A DNA stretch of 64,000 nucleotides from Aurantiochytrium sp. KH105 (lineage: Eukaryota; Sar; Bigyra; Thraustochytrida; Thraustochytriidae): the NCBI GenBank assembly GCA_003116975.1, contig BGKB01000070.1, positions 257,810 through 321,809 on the forward strand. The letters are read 5' to 3'. The notes below the pieces were generated by a model that had not been told where the DNA came from, ran no database searches, and saw only the letters and a list, made by a program, of their open reading frames with translations. The translations under genes and the position numbers were made by a program. Numbering within the stretch: position 1 is the first letter of the stretch; each line of letters begins with the position of its first letter. This document shows positions 42,292-53,067 of this stretch, in pieces.

Positions 42292-43839
42292 TCAGAACTG
42301 TGATTCAGTTCGATTTCGATCCGAAGGCGGGGCGTGCACGATCGTCACGGGCTTTGAAGGGTTCGGGAGCTGTGCGAGAGACATTACTGACGGTTCATGA
42401 ACCACAGAGCGTGGCCAGGATCGTTGGATGCGCGTCGCAATTGGATACGATGCCTGCAAACGCTTGCAAAGACGATTGAGTGCAATGCGCAGTGCGGAAT
42501 TGGGCGGCGCAGAAAAACTCTGCAAGACCTTGTACTCTCCTGTTTTCACGCAAATGCTGAGCAAGACCCCCATGTCGCGCATCTCGGTGCCTTGCGGAGC
42601 GTTTTGCGTGGGACCAACGCGAGCTACACAAGCGATGCGCACGCGAGAACCGACTGCATCAACACTTAAGAGTCGGTACTCAAAGTCTTGGAGTGAATGT
42701 GAAACGCGCCCATCTGCGATGATCGCACGAAGTCTACGGCGGGCCCGACGACGCGCTCTGCATGAGGCTGCGAACGTACAGTGATGACCAGAGCTCCTAC
42801 CACCACGTCGATCTTCCACCTCGCCTTCTTCTTCTTCGAAAGCGCCTTGAAGACGGATGCCAAGGTCCAGGCCAATGCAACGCAACAAGAGAGACTCTAA
42901 ATCGATTCGGACCTGGTCGAGAATGATGACACCCGTGGTGGCTGGCTCCGGCTGGGATGACGCCGGAAAAGAGCTGGTCATGTGAACTGTGCCCGCACAG
43001 GACGAAATCCAGCGCCAGCGGCAATATGGAACGGCAGAGGGAAAGGTGCATTTGTCACCAACGTCTTCGATCCGGCAAAATCTCGTAATCATTACCGCGT
43101 ACTCGTCAAGCGGAAGCACGAGTACGTGTTCGCGTGCATTCCAGTTGAATCCAAGCACGTCCTCATTGACAATGTCTGCAATGAAACTTTCGCGTGAAAG
43201 CGAGTCCGTCAAGGACGCTAGCGAGGGTGCGGGTGAACGCGATGCAGCACCGAGATGCCCGAGAGGTCCGAGACGTCTTCGCTTACGTGCAGCTCGAATC
43301 TCTCGCGTTCGCTGCGATAGCTCGAGGCGAAAAGAAGCCACATGCTGGCAGGCTCGCGACACGGCCACGAGCGATATTTGTATTTCCCGTTCGTTGTGTA
43401 AGACTGCGGCAACCATGACGGCGCCGTCCTCGGTGAGCGTGACTGAAGCCGCGCGATGCGCCTCGTCGAGGAAGCGGAAGTTTGCCATGGGCAAAGTGAC
43501 CTCAAAGTCGAGCTCGAGCGCGCCGCGATTGGCGTCGAGATGCCAACATTCAATGTTGCCGAAGGTATTCAAGGCCACGATGCGCGAGCCAGACTCGATG
43601 AAACCCAGGAGCGACGAGTGCCTCAGCCTTGCGTGCCTTTGGATTGCCTGCGCCAGCGTCAGCACGGCGCGAGGTCGCAGGGTTCTCGCGAAGAAGCCTG
43701 CGTCCAAGTTGGTCCCCAGCTCGCGCCGCGTCAGGCCGGCGACGACGCCGCATCCAGGCCTGCCGCGCCGGGCGTCGCGCTGCGCTGCGCTCGGCCCATC
43801 CGCGCCCGCGCGTTTCCGCTTCCTGGCCTCCGCGCTCAT
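42292..43839 (-). CDS. DCAF15-like WD40-type protein
   Basis: 515 residues from the ATG at 43839 (MSAEARKRKRAG); the frame is open to 44175, but that part looks non-coding. The N-terminal region aligns by eye with DCAF15: FFARTLRPRAVLTLAQAI (compare LFRKLPPRVCVSLKNI), then SSLLGFIESGSRIVAL with an IECWHLD stretch (compare FLGFSKCGRYVLSYT and LYWWEF), and IQISLVAV. The C-terminal part has SLQDFEYRLLSVDA and GVLLSICVKTGEYKVL, comparable with the C-terminal WD40 part of DCAF15. DCAF15 is a substrate receptor of the CUL4-DDB1 ubiquitin ligase. A basic, low-complexity linker occupies the middle. The similarity is weak and read by eye, so a generic beta-propeller protein is the alternative. Confidence 0.5.
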   Translation of the reverse strand: MSAEARKRKRAGADGPSAAQRDARRGRPGCGVVAGLTRRELGTNLDAGFFARTLRPRAVLTLAQAIQRHARLRHSSLLGFIESGSRIVALNTFGNIECWHLDANRGALELDFEVTLPMANFRFLDEAHRAASVTLTEDGAVMVAAVLHNEREIQISLVAVSRACQHVASFRLELSQRTREIRAARKRRRLGPLGHLGAASRSPAPSLASLTDSLSRESFIADIVNEDVLGFNWNAREHVLVLPLDEYAVMITRFCRIEDVGDKCTFPSAVPYCRWRWISSCAGTVHMTSSFPASSQPEPATTGVIILDQVRIDLESLLLRCIGLDLGIRLQGAFEEEEGEVEDRRGGRSSGHHCTFAASCRARRRARRRLRAIIADGRVSHSLQDFEYRLLSVDAVGSRVRIACVARVGPTQNAPQGTEMRDMGVLLSICVKTGEYKVLQSFSAPPNSALRIALNRLCKRLQASYPIATRIQRSWPRSVVHEPSVMSLAQLPNPSKPVTIVHAPPSDRNRTESQF

Positions 43840-46233
43840 GCCAGAAGAGCGAATGAAGGAATGAAGGCATGAAGGCATGGATGCTCGAGCGAGCGACGCG
43901 CGAACGAAGGAACGGAGCAATAGGCCTAACGACCACGCCTCATTTTTTCTTTCATGGCTGCGATTTGGATGACCGACCGCGTCCAAAGAGAACGCCATGA
44001 TCAAGAAGCAAAAACCAAGGAAGGGCTCGGATCGACTGCGACTCGATTCGGAGGGAACGAAGGATGTCGAGCTGCTGTCAATCATGAATGTAGCAGTGAG
44101 GGCTAAGGAAATGAAGATCGCGATGGCGGAAGATGTCGGGGCACGAGATTCTCTTGTTTGGATGACCGGCGACAATAAAAGAAGAAGAGTTGCGTCATGA
44201 ATCGACGCTGGACGCAGTTTCTTCGATCACAGCAGCTAGCTGGCTGCTGACAAGTCTCATGTCTCCAAAGCCAGTGAAAGATGGACAAGCACGACATAAA
44301 AGGCTCGCTCTTTATCCATGGCGACGAAAGATTCTCGGGACCGTGATATTTCGGTCGGACGCGAGCCGCTTACTTACAGATACCGCAGACATTTTGCAAA
44401 CTTCGAAACCCATCGCCGAACCGCAAGCTACAGAAGCTGGGAAGCAAAGAGCGGCAGTTCCCTCTTGCCTCCGCCGACTGCTTAGCACCTGGTCAAGTAC
44501 CAGGTCAAAAAGAAATCCGAGTGGAAAAAATCTTAGCTTCAGCAGCAAAAGGTTCCCTCCCCGGGGCGCGGCCAACGAAACACGGCTCCGTCGATATTTC
44601 TTCTTCAGCTACAGCAGCTGCCCTCTAAAATTCCCGTTGCCGTCCGAAGAGTCGAACTGGGTGAAAGAAACCGTCGACAGCTTGAGCGTGAGCGGCTGGC
44701 GAATGGAGAGAAAGAACCCTGCTGACGGCACGGACGCGGAGGCACGGCACGGTCGCTACAGGCTGCATCGCGGCGCGCGTGGCCATGCAGCGCTCCATCG
44801 CCTGTTCCGCCTCGCCACTCGTGACCTTGCCGTCGCCGTCGAGAGGTATCAATCTTAGTTTGGGGTGGTAGAGCTTGGAAGGACCCAACCCGAGCGGTTT
44901 GGTCACGCATCCGTGGGTGGGTTCGAGAGACACTGTCTCTGAAAGACAGATGAATGTGCACGAATGCACGGATGCATTGATAATGCGTGAGCCATGATCA
45001 GGGGAATTGGCTGTGAGCGTCTTGACATGTCTGAACAGAAGGTCCGCGGTAGTCAACAAATTGAGGGTCGCTTTGTTGGAGTCGGGCTCTTATCTGGGCT
45101 GTTGAACTGTGTTAGGTAGTTGGGCAACAAAAGCGGCCCATTAAATGCGTCATAAATGTCGTGGACGGTTGGCTTGGCATGGGTGATGCACGTTCTCGGC
45201 AGGAAGAAAGAGGGCGCAGGAACTTGCCCACGGCAGCGGAACCGAGCGGAGTCCAACCAAAGAAGCTCATCCCAACGAAGCGAAGGATATCCGCGCGTTC
45301 TTCAGAGAAGTTCGGCGGTTTTCCCCATACCAAACAGAGCTCAGAAGCGGCGCCAAGAAAAAAAGTTGCAGACAAAGGTGACTGTAAGTGAGCCGCGCGG
45401 ATGGGCTAGTTCCCGTGACGTAGTAAGCATGACGGCTTCCTCGCTACTAGAAGGTAAGAAGGCTTAACGGCCAAATTGCACGAGGATCAATTGCACACGA
45501 CACTTTGGAATGCAGTTGCGACAAACGCCCGAGGATCGGCAGATCGGCTCACGGGGTCAGGCTCCGCTCCGCACTGGCGGTGTCCTGTTCCTTCTTTTTT
45601 CCTGGCCTGAATCTGTAGCTACCAGCAAGCATTGCATCACCGTCCTGTCCTCCAAAAGAATTTATGACGTCAACTAGCAGCTTTAAGCCAAGGTAACATC
45701 TTTCTTGCAGCGAGTTTGATTTGTCCCAAGGTCAGAGTTCGGCACACCATACCGGCCCCGTCGACGCCAAGAAACCGCTCGAAACGAGGTAGCAAGCAAA
45801 AAATGGCGATTCCCGGACAACTTGCGGTGCATCGGCCTTCCTGTGGCTTGACCTCATTGATGTAGCAGCAGTCGCACGCCAAGACTGAGCAGGTCCCCTC
45901 TGGGCCGAGAAAAACCGATCCCGATCGATGCTGCCCTCTCGCGGAGGTCTCTTTCTTGTCCTTCAGGTAATCGGCGCTGACCGTCCCGACTCGAACGTGC
46001 TGCTGGCAGTGGTGTGGCTCGCGAACAGCAGTGCCATGGCTCAGGATGGAAGCGAAACTCAGGCGGTGCGACATGCTTCACGCCATGCTTCACTCTCAAG
46101 CCAAGCTTGCGATAGACCTCCCCTCTTGCATAGTGCAACCAGGAATACGATCTCCCTCGTCCGCACGATGGCTGTCTGAGGTAAGGCGCGGAAGCAGGCA
46201 ATTGTGCAGTGCAGGCAAGGCACCCAGCGGGGC

Positions 46234-46268
46234 TCGATGTCGATGTCGATGTCATGTCGATGTCGATT
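46234..46268. repeat. TCGATG hexanucleotide repeat
   Basis: About five imperfect units (TCGATG with one TC deletion) in the gene-poor region. Confidence 0.75.
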
Positions 46269-47385
46269 TCGGTGTCAATTGAGGGTCGCAGGCGGTCGCC
46301 AGGGCAGCAACTGCAGCAATAACAGCAGCAGCGCTGGGCCAGGCCTGAGCGTGTTGCCTTCCATCGCGCGAGAGGTAAGCTCTATCTCGAGCTAGGGCCT
46401 GCTATGCAGCAGCATCAGCGAGGCGTGGCAAGGCTCAACCGCTCGCTTTCAGGAGTGTCTCTCGCGCTTCCTACCGCTGGAGGAGTGGGAGTGCAGACAG
46501 TGGCTCGTGGCTGGCAGATAGTTGGAGCTTCGCCGCGCCTGGCTCGAGGGCGCAGAACACAGGCCAGAGCACAAGACCGGCAGCCACGGTTCTTCGCGCG
46601 CTGGAGCGCAGACGCATCCGTCAGCCCGCTAGCAAGCGAGCGAGCGAGCGAGCGACTGCGAGCTGCAGCTGTAGCTGCAGCTGTAGCTGCGCGTGGCGAG
46701 GCGTCTCGGGACAGGAAGCCCAGATATGACCGTTACGAGAGGACGGGCCCTCGCAACTCATCGTCAAGCTGGCAGCGCAGCGATTCCATGTTCGTGGCCG
46801 ACCGATGCAGCTGCAGCCGGCTGGAGAGGGCGACTTACCGTGGCCGCTCGGGGGAGGAGGCCAGCATCACCCGACTCTGCTGGGCTCGGCTCGACCTGGT
46901 CTAGACGACGAGCTAGGGGCACGACTTGAAGGGACAGAGCCACGGAGGCCCCTTTGCGCGAGTGGCACTGGAACATATGGAGAGAGTAGAGGTTACCACG
47001 TAGGTGGACGGAAGAAACGGACGGCAGCCTCCACGCACGTGGAGGAAGGAGGAAAGAGGAAGAAAACAAGGAAACAAGGAAGCAAAGAAGGGGGCGGAGC
47101 GGCAGTGGTCTCGGTCTGGACCCGACTTGGACTCGGACGGTTGGGGTGCGAGCTCGTCTGGTCGCGGCGATCGCGACACGGCGTTCCCTCTATATGCTGA
47201 GTAGCGAGCTAGACAGCTTACTTGCTTGCTTGTCGGGGCTTTTTACCGCTTCGGCGCGGTGTATATCTTCCACCCTCGCACCAAACCCCAACTTCCCCGA
47301 GGGCTGGCTGACTCGCTCGCTTTGCTTGCTTGCCGAGGTCCGTTTGGGGGGGACGCATAGCATTGTGCGTTGCCTCGAGCTTACA

Positions 47386-47425
47386 TTAGCTTAGCTTAGC
47401 TTAGCTTGGCTTGGCTTGGCTTGGC
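47386..47425 (+). repeat. (TTAGC)4(TTGGC)4 pentamer array
   Basis: Exactly four TTAGC units followed by exactly four TTGGC units, about 190 bp upstream of the PAS membrane protein start. The switch between two pentamers by a single base suggests expansion after a point change. Confidence 0.9.
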
Positions 47426-47613
47426 TAGGTTTGCCTTGCCCTCCCCCCCATTCCCCGTCTATTCGTCCCCTGACCGAATAGGGTCAGACCTGGAACAGAG
47501 GACAGACAATTTATAACGTGCAAGCAGGGCTGCACGGGACGGCAGTCGTCGCTGCGCAGGACAGCGGTGCCCAGCTCGGGTGACACGGTCGCTGCCTGGC
47601 TACACCCGGCATC

Positions 47614-50600
47614 ATGATCGACAAATCACACCCGCGCAAGTATCTGAACGAGGCGCTGGGACTCGAACAGGCGAAAACAGACTTTGGAGGCGAAATCAGC
47701 AACGTTCGCAAATATGGCTCTCTCGTCGGCAAATTTCGCTTCGGCCTCCTTGGTGTACTAAGTCTGCTGCAAAAGGGACAGAACAAGACTTCTATTTGGA
47801 TCACGGGCGCCACCGAGGCAATGAATCTCCTGCAGCTGCTCTCGTTCACCTTCAACGTCAACTCCGGCTTCCCCTGGAGTGAATGGGTCGCCGATAAATT
47901 CGTGCCCATCTTGCAGGCTAGCAACCTGTCAATGATCTCATCGGGGACAAGCAGTCTCACGCTGACTATGTTTCTCGCTAGCCTTTGCTTTGTCCTCGCT
48001 ACCTTTGGCGCTGTCATCTACGTTGGGTATGCTTTCGCCACGGAGGGAGTCAAGCAACTCTGGCTCCTGACCCCACTGCGCCTCGCATTGGATCTTCTGA
48101 CAACGGTCTTGTACGTGCCAGCGCTCGATTCGCTGCTGCAAATTTTCCAGTGCGCAGATACACTCAGCGACAACATTACGTGCGGAGGCACCGTCCATAT
48201 CATTCTCGGGACAGTCGTGGCCATTCTCGTTTTGATCTTCGTCGCCACCTCCGGTATGGCCGTCATGGTCATCATTGAGCGGAGCCCGGCTTCAGGGGAC
48301 GTCGGGGCCAAAGTACACGGCCGCATGCACGCTCTTTCGTTGGGACTTCGCGGTCTCATGAGTTTCACATTTGTTGCCATTGGCTCCGATAACTCCCTCG
48401 TACTCGTCGTGCAGATTGTCATCAGCGCGCTGATCCTCAGTTTTGCTTACTTTTACTACATGCCCTTTTACTCGATGATACTCAACAAGGTCTCCATGGC
48501 CGTCTACGGAACCTTTTTCTTCTCCACGCTCTGTCTCGTCCTGGAGATGCTCGCATATAGCGACACGGAAGATCGCTACGGCGCCTTCATGGCCTTCATC
48601 GTCGGCGCGCCCCTGTGCTGGTTTACATGCGACTCTCTGATTGGAGCTCGTCTCCGCAAGCTCAAGCACACGCCCATCAGTGGGGTCGAATCCCCAATGG
48701 TGGCAGAGCTTATCTTGCGCGCAAAGTATCCGCTGCCTCAAACCGCCTGGGAGAAGTGCCGTAAAGAATACTTGCACCTCGTCGAGGAACAGTTTCCTCG
48801 AAGCGCCTTCTTGGCTATTCATGTGTCGCTCCTGCTGCGTGACTGTGGAAAAGACACGCTCCGCTCCGAGCGGCTCATGCAAAAATGCAAGAATCTCGAG
48901 CTCCAGTTCGACGAGCGTTTTGTTGTCTTCAAACACCAGCTCGACGTTGAAACCGCCCGCAGCACCGGTATGGAGGGCGGTGGAGCCATCAATTTCATGG
49001 CCTTTGACAACCACATCAATCAGGCGCAGCAGACCGTCATGCAGGCCATGGAGCACATTGTCTCTGTGCTCAAGCACCTCAAATCCGGCTCTCACAATCA
49101 AGAAGAGCTTCTTCGTCTCGCGTACAAACTGCGGCGGACCTCAGACAATGCAAACTTCCACCTCGAGCAACTCATGCGCATCACCAACGATTCCTCTGTG
49201 GTCTTCCGCCTCTACAGCCTCTATCTTGAGTTCGTGATCAATGACAAGTTCATGGCCTCTGCCTTGATGGACCAGGCCATCTCTCTCGAAGAGGAGGCAG
49301 AGCGTTCACAAGGTGGTGTGATGGCCAATCTGAAAAACAGCATCCATGGCACTATGACCATAAGCGGAGAAGAATCTTCGCTTGGCATCATCCGCAGCGT
49401 CAGTGCAAACCTTCTAAAGATGCTTGGCTACAGCAACCCGGACGATTTAGTTGGCAAGTCCATCAATATCATCGTACCTGAGCCGTATCGCAAGATGCAC
49501 GACGCTTTCCTTGCCAAGCATTTGAACCAGACGACAGAATTTCTGCAGCGGCAAATCGATATTTGGAGTCTCCACGCGTCGGGCTATGCGATCGCCACGC
49601 ATCTTGAGGTGACTTCCGAGATCGACCAGCAGAGCGGAGAGGTCGTCTTTCACGGCCAACTTTACCGAAAGCGAGTCGAAAAACAGGACTTTTTCTGCGT
49701 CGATCGACACTCGTGGAACATCCACTTTGCATCGCGCGGTGCGCTGACAAAAGTTCTTCAGGTTCCTGTTCCGGACAAGGATGGCCGCATCGGGAATCTC
49801 AGGGCGTTTATGGACGCTGACGACTTCAACGATGAATCCTTTCAGCATCTTCTTGCTACGGACGGTGAGGGACTCATGCGCCTGCACGGCATCAATTACA
49901 ACGTTGAGTCCAAGGTCATCTCTAAGCAGGTCCCACCGCATCTTGACAAACCAGCAATGGACTTTAGCATTGTTGTCCTCTCCATCGATATGGAGATGGT
50001 GTTGGCCCCGCCTTCCGAGGCCTGCTCTCAAGATCTGCACTCCCGCTACGATGAGGCGTCGGTTACAAAGTCCAGCCAGCGGCTACGGGCCCCGCTGTCG
50101 CCTATTGCTGATGGCCATGAAGTGGATTCCGGAAGCGATAGTGGGGCCGAAGTCATCCCAGACCTCCAACGCGAGGATTCTCTTGAAGGCGAGGCTGGAT
50201 CTGACGATTATGTAGAGCACGAGTCGGATGGTTCAACAGCGGTTGCGCCTGGGTCTCCGGCGAACGATACCGATTTGCTGAACATTGATCCGGACGATGT
50301 GCCAACGCTTGATGTCCTCCAAGTCACAGGTCGAGGCAAGGCAGAGGAGGACATTAATAATTCAAGTGCGCGCGTGGAAAATGGAAGCCAAGGGTCATCT
50401 GAAACGGACGAGGGCGAAGCCCTGCACACTAAGCCAGCTCTGCAACGCACCAAAGAGAACCAGGTGATCAAGCTTCTCAGCGCAGAAGCTCGGTCGAACT
50501 CGGATCGCGCGTCGAAGAAGAACCGTGTGGAGCCCGACTCCGCCCGCTCGCAGAAATCAATCGGTGCTGAGGGCCAGCAACAGTTCTCGCGCAATCTCGG

Positions 50601-52770
50601 AGCAAGCATGAAGCGTGTACTGCTTGACTCTGTGCTCGCCGCTCCGGAAAACGAAAATCGTTCGCAAGATTCAGCAAGTGAGATGGCTTCCACAATTGGA
50701 CGCAAAAGGTCTGTGTATGACCGCGTGCAACGTGGCATCGCGCGTAAAGGAAAGCAGGTGCGCAAGTACCAACGTCTTACATTTCTTTCTGCGCTTGTGT
50801 GCTTTGTGTTGACGCTGACCGAGTGGTTTATCCGGCAAGAAGCATATGAGCAGGGAATGGAGGCCATTACGCAGGTAGGCAACTCAATGAAGCGTGCCTT
50901 TTACCTCATTGATTTAGCCGTCGCGGTGAGCGGGCTTAACATTGGATACGACAACAACATGACCATGACGGAGGCGCAGGAGCTCATCACGCTTATACAA
51001 ACAGACAGTGCACTGTTGCTGGAGACACATGTGCAAGTCACTGAGTCAGCTGTAAACGACAACAACGAGGAACTTGAGCAACTCAACGCGGAGCCAACAA
51101 TTCCGATCTTTTCCAGCTCTTCTGAGGGCTACGAAAACAGCAGTCTATGGCTCGCGGTGCATAAAGTCATTACAGAAATAGATGGCGTGCAAGAGCAAAT
51201 CGAATTGGACGACGAAGCGGATTCATTTGCCCACGCGTGCGGGAAGTCGTGCCAATACGTTCTCAACAACGCGCCCGTGTCAATCTTTGAAGCGTCGAAC
51301 AAGGCCAGCGGTATATATGCCGAGATTGCAGTTGAAGAACTCGCGGCGGTGCGCACATACCAGTGGATGAACGTGATCTTTACATCGAGTGCATTCCTCA
51401 TGTACACGCTCTTCGTGACGATTCCAACGATCCGTGAGGCGTACCTGTCATTTGACACGAGCTGCACAACGCTTTTCCAGGTCCCGCGAGGAATGATCAA
51501 GCGCGTGTTCCTCGAATCCCAAGAGCGAAACACGATGGTTCGCGAGCGCTTGCGGGAGGAGTTCGATTACGACTTTGACGATGGCGAAGAGAGCCGCGAA
51601 GAGGGTCCAGTTCCCCTCGGGGCGCAAAGTATCGCAGAGCGGTCCGTGGCTGAGGAAATCGAAATCGTCAAGAGACGCAACAGAGACAAGTTGGCACGCC
51701 AAGACTCGGCAGCGTCTGAAGATTTGATTGAGGCAAGCGGCAAGTCTTCTAAAGATCCACCAAATCGAGTTACATTCTCTGGGAAGCGAGAAGTTCGTGT
51801 CATCCCGGCGCGCAAGAGGCGCGAGAGAAAATCAGAAAAGCGCAAGCGCAAAGGACGTCGCAAGAATGCGCTAGCGTTCGTACGCCTCGTGACGCTTCAA
51901 AGTGCGCCCTTTCTCATCACTCTCGTATACGTAGTTGCTGTCTTCCTTTACGAAAATGTGTCCATGTCAACGCGCATCTCGCTTAGCCGCATGGTCAATG
52001 CCGCCGGAAGGCGATGGGTCACATCACACAACACAATGTACTTTGTCCAGGACGGTTTCCTCCGCATGACCAATGGAGAGATTGATGACGAGCCCTGGAG
52101 CATCTGGGATAACAGGACCGACGAGAAATGGGCATATGCTGAAGCTCTTTTAGCGAAGGTGGAACAAACGAACAACCTCTTGACCTATGGCAACGAGACG
52201 CTAGGCATCGATGCAGTCCAGGACAAAACTTCGTTTCCGGAGCAGTACAGCCTCCTCTTTGATGGTGCTTGCTTTGACACGTGCCAAGCGTATCCAGACC
52301 TCCCGATTAGTGACGCGGCGAAGTCTGGTTTGATGCGAGCTATGGAGTTTTTAAACGACGAGTTAGCAGCCGGTCTCGCTCTTTTTGAACTTGCACAGGA
52401 TATGACACCGCCAGAGCGTCAAGCCGCCATGCAAGCTGTTGCTGAGGGAGACCAGACGCCAGTTGAGTTTCTCTTTCTCTTGCAGCATACCATTCACATG
52501 ATTTCTGAGGCTTTGCAAAAGTCCATGGAGTACTTTAAAGATCACCTCGTGGACATTGTCGCCACGCAAGTCAATACGGGCCGGCTGATGCTTGTACTGA
52601 ATTGGGGCCTTTTGGCCATTGGTTCCGTCTTTGTCTTTCGTCGCTATGTTGAAGTGAATCGAAAGATGCAGGACATTCAGTTTCTGCTCGTTGCCTTTCC
52701 GAGTAACGTGTTCGATGAAATCCCGAAACTCGGAAACACCATCCTCTTGGAGAATGAAAAGCGGCATTAA
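47614..52770 (+). CDS. TmcB/PAS-type multi-pass membrane sensor-like protein
   Basis: 1,718 residues; ATG at 47614. The first 350 residues contain many transmembrane helices (for example LTLTMFLASLCFVLATFGAV and IILGTVVAILVLIFVA). Residues about 350-575 are helical and look like the TPR-like region of the TmcB/TmcC family. A PAS domain follows at about 578-640 (IIRSVSANLLKMLGYSNPDD, LVGKSINIIVPEPY). After a Ser/Glu-rich disordered segment (about 800-1040), further transmembrane helices near 1053, 1251, 1423 and 1659 bound two large loops with paired cysteines (ACGKSCQY; GACFDTCQAY). No kinase or cyclase domain is present. TmcB/PAS proteins are expanded in ciliates and other protists, with largely unknown roles; the PAS domain suggests ligand or redox sensing. 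The family call rests on arrangement and the PAS motif. Confidence 0.72.
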   Translation: MIDKSHPRKYLNEALGLEQAKTDFGGEISNVRKYGSLVGKFRFGLLGVLSLLQKGQNKTSIWITGATEAMNLLQLLSFTFNVNSGFPWSEWVADKFVPILQASNLSMISSGTSSLTLTMFLASLCFVLATFGAVIYVGYAFATEGVKQLWLLTPLRLALDLLTTVLYVPALDSLLQIFQCADTLSDNITCGGTVHIILGTVVAILVLIFVATSGMAVMVIIERSPASGDVGAKVHGRMHALSLGLRGLMSFTFVAIGSDNSLVLVVQIVISALILSFAYFYYMPFYSMILNKVSMAVYGTFFFSTLCLVLEMLAYSDTEDRYGAFMAFIVGAPLCWFTCDSLIGARLRKLKHTPISGVESPMVAELILRAKYPLPQTAWEKCRKEYLHLVEEQFPRSAFLAIHVSLLLRDCGKDTLRSERLMQKCKNLELQFDERFVVFKHQLDVETARSTGMEGGGAINFMAFDNHINQAQQTVMQAMEHIVSVLKHLKSGSHNQEELLRLAYKLRRTSDNANFHLEQLMRITNDSSVVFRLYSLYLEFVINDKFMASALMDQAISLEEEAERSQGGVMANLKNSIHGTMTISGEESSLGIIRSVSANLLKMLGYSNPDDLVGKSINIIVPEPYRKMHDAFLAKHLNQTTEFLQRQIDIWSLHASGYAIATHLEVTSEIDQQSGEVVFHGQLYRKRVEKQDFFCVDRHSWNIHFASRGALTKVLQVPVPDKDGRIGNLRAFMDADDFNDESFQHLLATDGEGLMRLHGINYNVESKVISKQVPPHLDKPAMDFSIVVLSIDMEMVLAPPSEACSQDLHSRYDEASVTKSSQRLRAPLSPIADGHEVDSGSDSGAEVIPDLQREDSLEGEAGSDDYVEHESDGSTAVAPGSPANDTDLLNIDPDDVPTLDVLQVTGRGKAEEDINNSSARVENGSQGSSETDEGEALHTKPALQRTKENQVIKLLSAEARSNSDRASKKNRVEPDSARSQKSIGAEGQQQFSRNLGASMKRVLLDSVLAAPENENRSQDSASEMASTIGRKRSVYDRVQRGIARKGKQVRKYQRLTFLSALVCFVLTLTEWFIRQEAYEQGMEAITQVGNSMKRAFYLIDLAVAVSGLNIGYDNNMTMTEAQELITLIQTDSALLLETHVQVTESAVNDNNEELEQLNAEPTIPIFSSSSEGYENSSLWLAVHKVITEIDGVQEQIELDDEADSFAHACGKSCQYVLNNAPVSIFEASNKASGIYAEIAVEELAAVRTYQWMNVIFTSSAFLMYTLFVTIPTIREAYLSFDTSCTTLFQVPRGMIKRVFLESQERNTMVRERLREEFDYDFDDGEESREEGPVPLGAQSIAERSVAEEIEIVKRRNRDKLARQDSAASEDLIEASGKSSKDPPNRVTFSGKREVRVIPARKRRERKSEKRKRKGRRKNALAFVRLVTLQSAPFLITLVYVVAVFLYENVSMSTRISLSRMVNAAGRRWVTSHNTMYFVQDGFLRMTNGEIDDEPWSIWDNRTDEKWAYAEALLAKVEQTNNLLTYGNETLGIDAVQDKTSFPEQYSLLFDGACFDTCQAYPDLPISDAAKSGLMRAMEFLNDELAAGLALFELAQDMTPPERQAAMQAVAEGDQTPVEFLFLLQHTIHMISEALQKSMEYFKDHLVDIVATQVNTGRLMLVLNWGLLAIGSVFVFRRYVEVNRKMQDIQFLLVAFPSNVFDEIPKLGNTILLENEKRH

Positions 52771-53067
52771 ATCAATAAGAAAGATAGGGCTCATTTCATC
52801 GCGTAAAGTAAAGTACTTTGTTGCTCTTGTTCTCTTTTTACTTTTTTTTTTTGCATCCCACACGATATATTTGCGGCAAACCAGCTTGTCTCGACGGCCA
52901 AGCGCATTCTCATTCGGTGCCATCACTACACTTCCAGCCAGGCTTTAAGTCATCAAACTCCTTCGGATGCGGAAACAGTGAAGTACGTCCGTTGCTGACC
53001 TTGAGCATCAATTTTTGACAGCAATAGGCATTGCGAACCTTGTTGTATTATTTGCTTCGCGTTTGTA

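Larger units (their letters stand above)
43840..47613. other. Long gene-poor region between divergent genes
   Basis: 3.8 kb without a recognisable gene, the largest gap in the window. Features: palindrome TAGGCCTA at 43921-43928 close to the DCAF15-like start; a minus-strand frame (44625-45059) with an isolated EF-hand-like DGDGKVTSGEAEQAM stretch but no position-1 Asp; a TCGATG hexamer tract (46234-46268); GAGC and CAGCTGTAGCTG repeats (about 46635-46690); and (TTAGC)4(TTGGC)4 at 47386-47425. A spliced or non-coding gene could hide here, but I cannot support one. Confidence 0.45.

Noticed and set aside
44625-45059. Minus-strand frame with an EF-hand-like DGDGKVTSGEAEQAM
   Set aside because: Only one motif, with Pro instead of Asp at loop position 1, and no supporting domain or second hand; likely chance.
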